Below are positions 40,039-40,671 of a stretch of 40,671 nt of DNA, one piece after another. Below the pieces are notes generated by a model. The model did not search any database, was not told where the DNA came from, and was given only the letters and a program-made list of their open reading frames with translations. Origin of the DNA: Pseudomonadota bacterium (GTDB lineage Bacteria > Pseudomonadota > Gammaproteobacteria > Steroidobacterales > Steroidobacteraceae); NCBI GenBank assembly GCA_025360865.1, contig JANYBG010000051.1:1-40671 (forward strand), written 5' to 3'. The position numbers and the translations under genes were made by a program. Numbering within the stretch: position 1 is the stretch's first letter; every line of letters starts with the position of its first letter.

Positions 40039-40671
40039 CTACGGCGAGTGCAGGAACAGCCCGATCGTTAGGGCGATTCCGATCAGGACGACGAGCGCGC
40101 GCAGCGCTCGTTCGTTGACCTTCCGCAGCATCACTCCGCCGACAACGCCACCGATGATGGCGCCGCAGCTCGCGACTGCGGCGGCGATCCAGCGCACTTC
40201 CGGGGAGAAGACGAAAATCGCGACAGCCGAGGCGTTCATGATCGCGGCGAGAACATTCTTGGTCGCGCCGGCGTTGCGCATGAGGAGGCCCGCGGCGGTG
40301 AGCGTGGCGAGCATCAGAAAGCCGATGCCGCCACCGAAGTAGCCGCCGTAGATGGCGATGCCCAGTTGCGCAACCGCCGCGCCTGCCCGGCTCAGTCGCG
40401 GGGTCGCCTCATCGCGTGGCCTGAAGCTGCCCCACGCGAACACGAGGGTCGCGAACAGCACGAGCCACGGCACCAGTCGGGCGAAAAAAGTGGGCGGCGT
40501 CACCAGGAGCAGGACCGCGCCCATGGCGCCGCCGACCAGACTGATGATCGCGAGCGCCGTGAACGTCAGCCCCGCCGCGCCCGCGACATGCTGACGCCCG
40601 GTCCAGCCGGTGGCGAGCTGCGCCGGAAACAGCGCGACGGTTGAGGTGATGTTGGCGGCGCGCGCGTCCAT
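40039..40671 (-). CDS. TSUP (TauE/SafE) family permease, N-terminus outside window
   Basis: At least 210 residues with about six membrane segments; repeats such as LAIISLVGGAMGAVLLL and GIAIYGGYFGGGIGFLMLA carry the Gly-rich YFGGG-x-GF pattern of TSUP sulfite/sulfonate exporters. The segment at the edge (DARAANITSTVALFPAQLATGW) corresponds to the middle of the first repeat in this family, so the Met at 40671 is internal and the real start is to the right of the window. Probable anion or sulfur-compound export; substrate unknown. Confidence 0.88.
   Translation of the reverse strand: MDARAANITSTVALFPAQLATGWTGRQHVAGAAGLTFTALAIISLVGGAMGAVLLLVTPPTFFARLVPWLVLFATLVFAWGSFRPRDEATPRLSRAGAAVAQLGIAIYGGYFGGGIGFLMLATLTAAGLLMRNAGATKNVLAAIMNASAVAIFVFSPEVRWIAAAVASCGAIIGGVVGGVMLRKVNERALRALVVLIGIALTIGLFLHSP

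Overview
The window reads as a stretch of chromosome from a high-GC gammaproteobacterium. Evidence: mreB-mreC divergent from gatCAB; the run lolB-ispE-tRNA-Gln-prs-rplY-pth-ychF; a Lol outer-membrane lipoprotein system; and a complete ADP-heptose (LPS core) pathway. This order is typical of the Xanthomonadales/Nevskiales/Steroidobacter side of the class. I infer that placement from gene order and protein content; no search was run.

Layout. 1-2.1 kb: cell-shape genes mreB and mreC (mreC runs off the left edge), minus strand. 2.2-5.4 kb: gatCAB amidotransferase. 5.5-6.4 kb: Hsp33 gene broken by one frameshift. 6.5-12.2 kb: a methionine operon (ArsR-type regulator fused to a degenerate methyltransferase, metF, metH) with start/stop overlaps. 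12.2-16.3 kb: mtgA, a cyclophilin, prmC and prfA on the minus strand, interrupted by a plus-strand membrane protein; hemA, usually beside prfA, is absent. 16.3-23.4 kb: TPR lipoprotein, lolB, ispE, tRNA-Gln, prs, rplY, pth and ychF, all on the plus strand. 23.5 kb: tRNA-Met.

23.6-28.8 kb is an accessory patch: a small methyltransferase, a DinJ/YafQ-type toxin-antitoxin pair, a DUF4188 gene with two frameshifts, a truncated TIR-domain gene, a VIT1-family metal transporter and an aldo/keto reductase. It lies between tRNA-Met and a degenerate copy of the 3' half of that tRNA at 28731-28768, as expected for an old tRNA-targeted insertion whose integrase is gone.

28.8-33.6 kb: a GT9 (heptosyltransferase-type) gene convergent with a tightly overlapped gmhA-hldE-gmhB-hldD operon; together they supply and probably use ADP-heptose for LPS. 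34.0-36.7 kb: lemA with a GIDE-type membrane protein carrying a canonical EF-hand, convergent and overlapping with a cytochrome P450. 36.9-40.7 kb, all minus strand: small Cys-rich or membrane proteins (one of 50 residues with a strong Shine-Dalgarno), a DUF4279-like protein, a glycine-rich RRM protein with a leader hairpin, a conserved-looking hypothetical and the C-terminal part of a TSUP permease at the right edge.

The best candidates for something not fully described are the LemA/GIDE/EF-hand pair, the ArsR-methyltransferase regulator of the met operon, the tRNA-bracketed island, and several promoters whose -10 box lies only 6-7 nt before the start codon, suggesting leaderless mRNAs. Two unrelated genes carry single-base frameshifts, so assembly error must be excluded before calling either a pseudogene.
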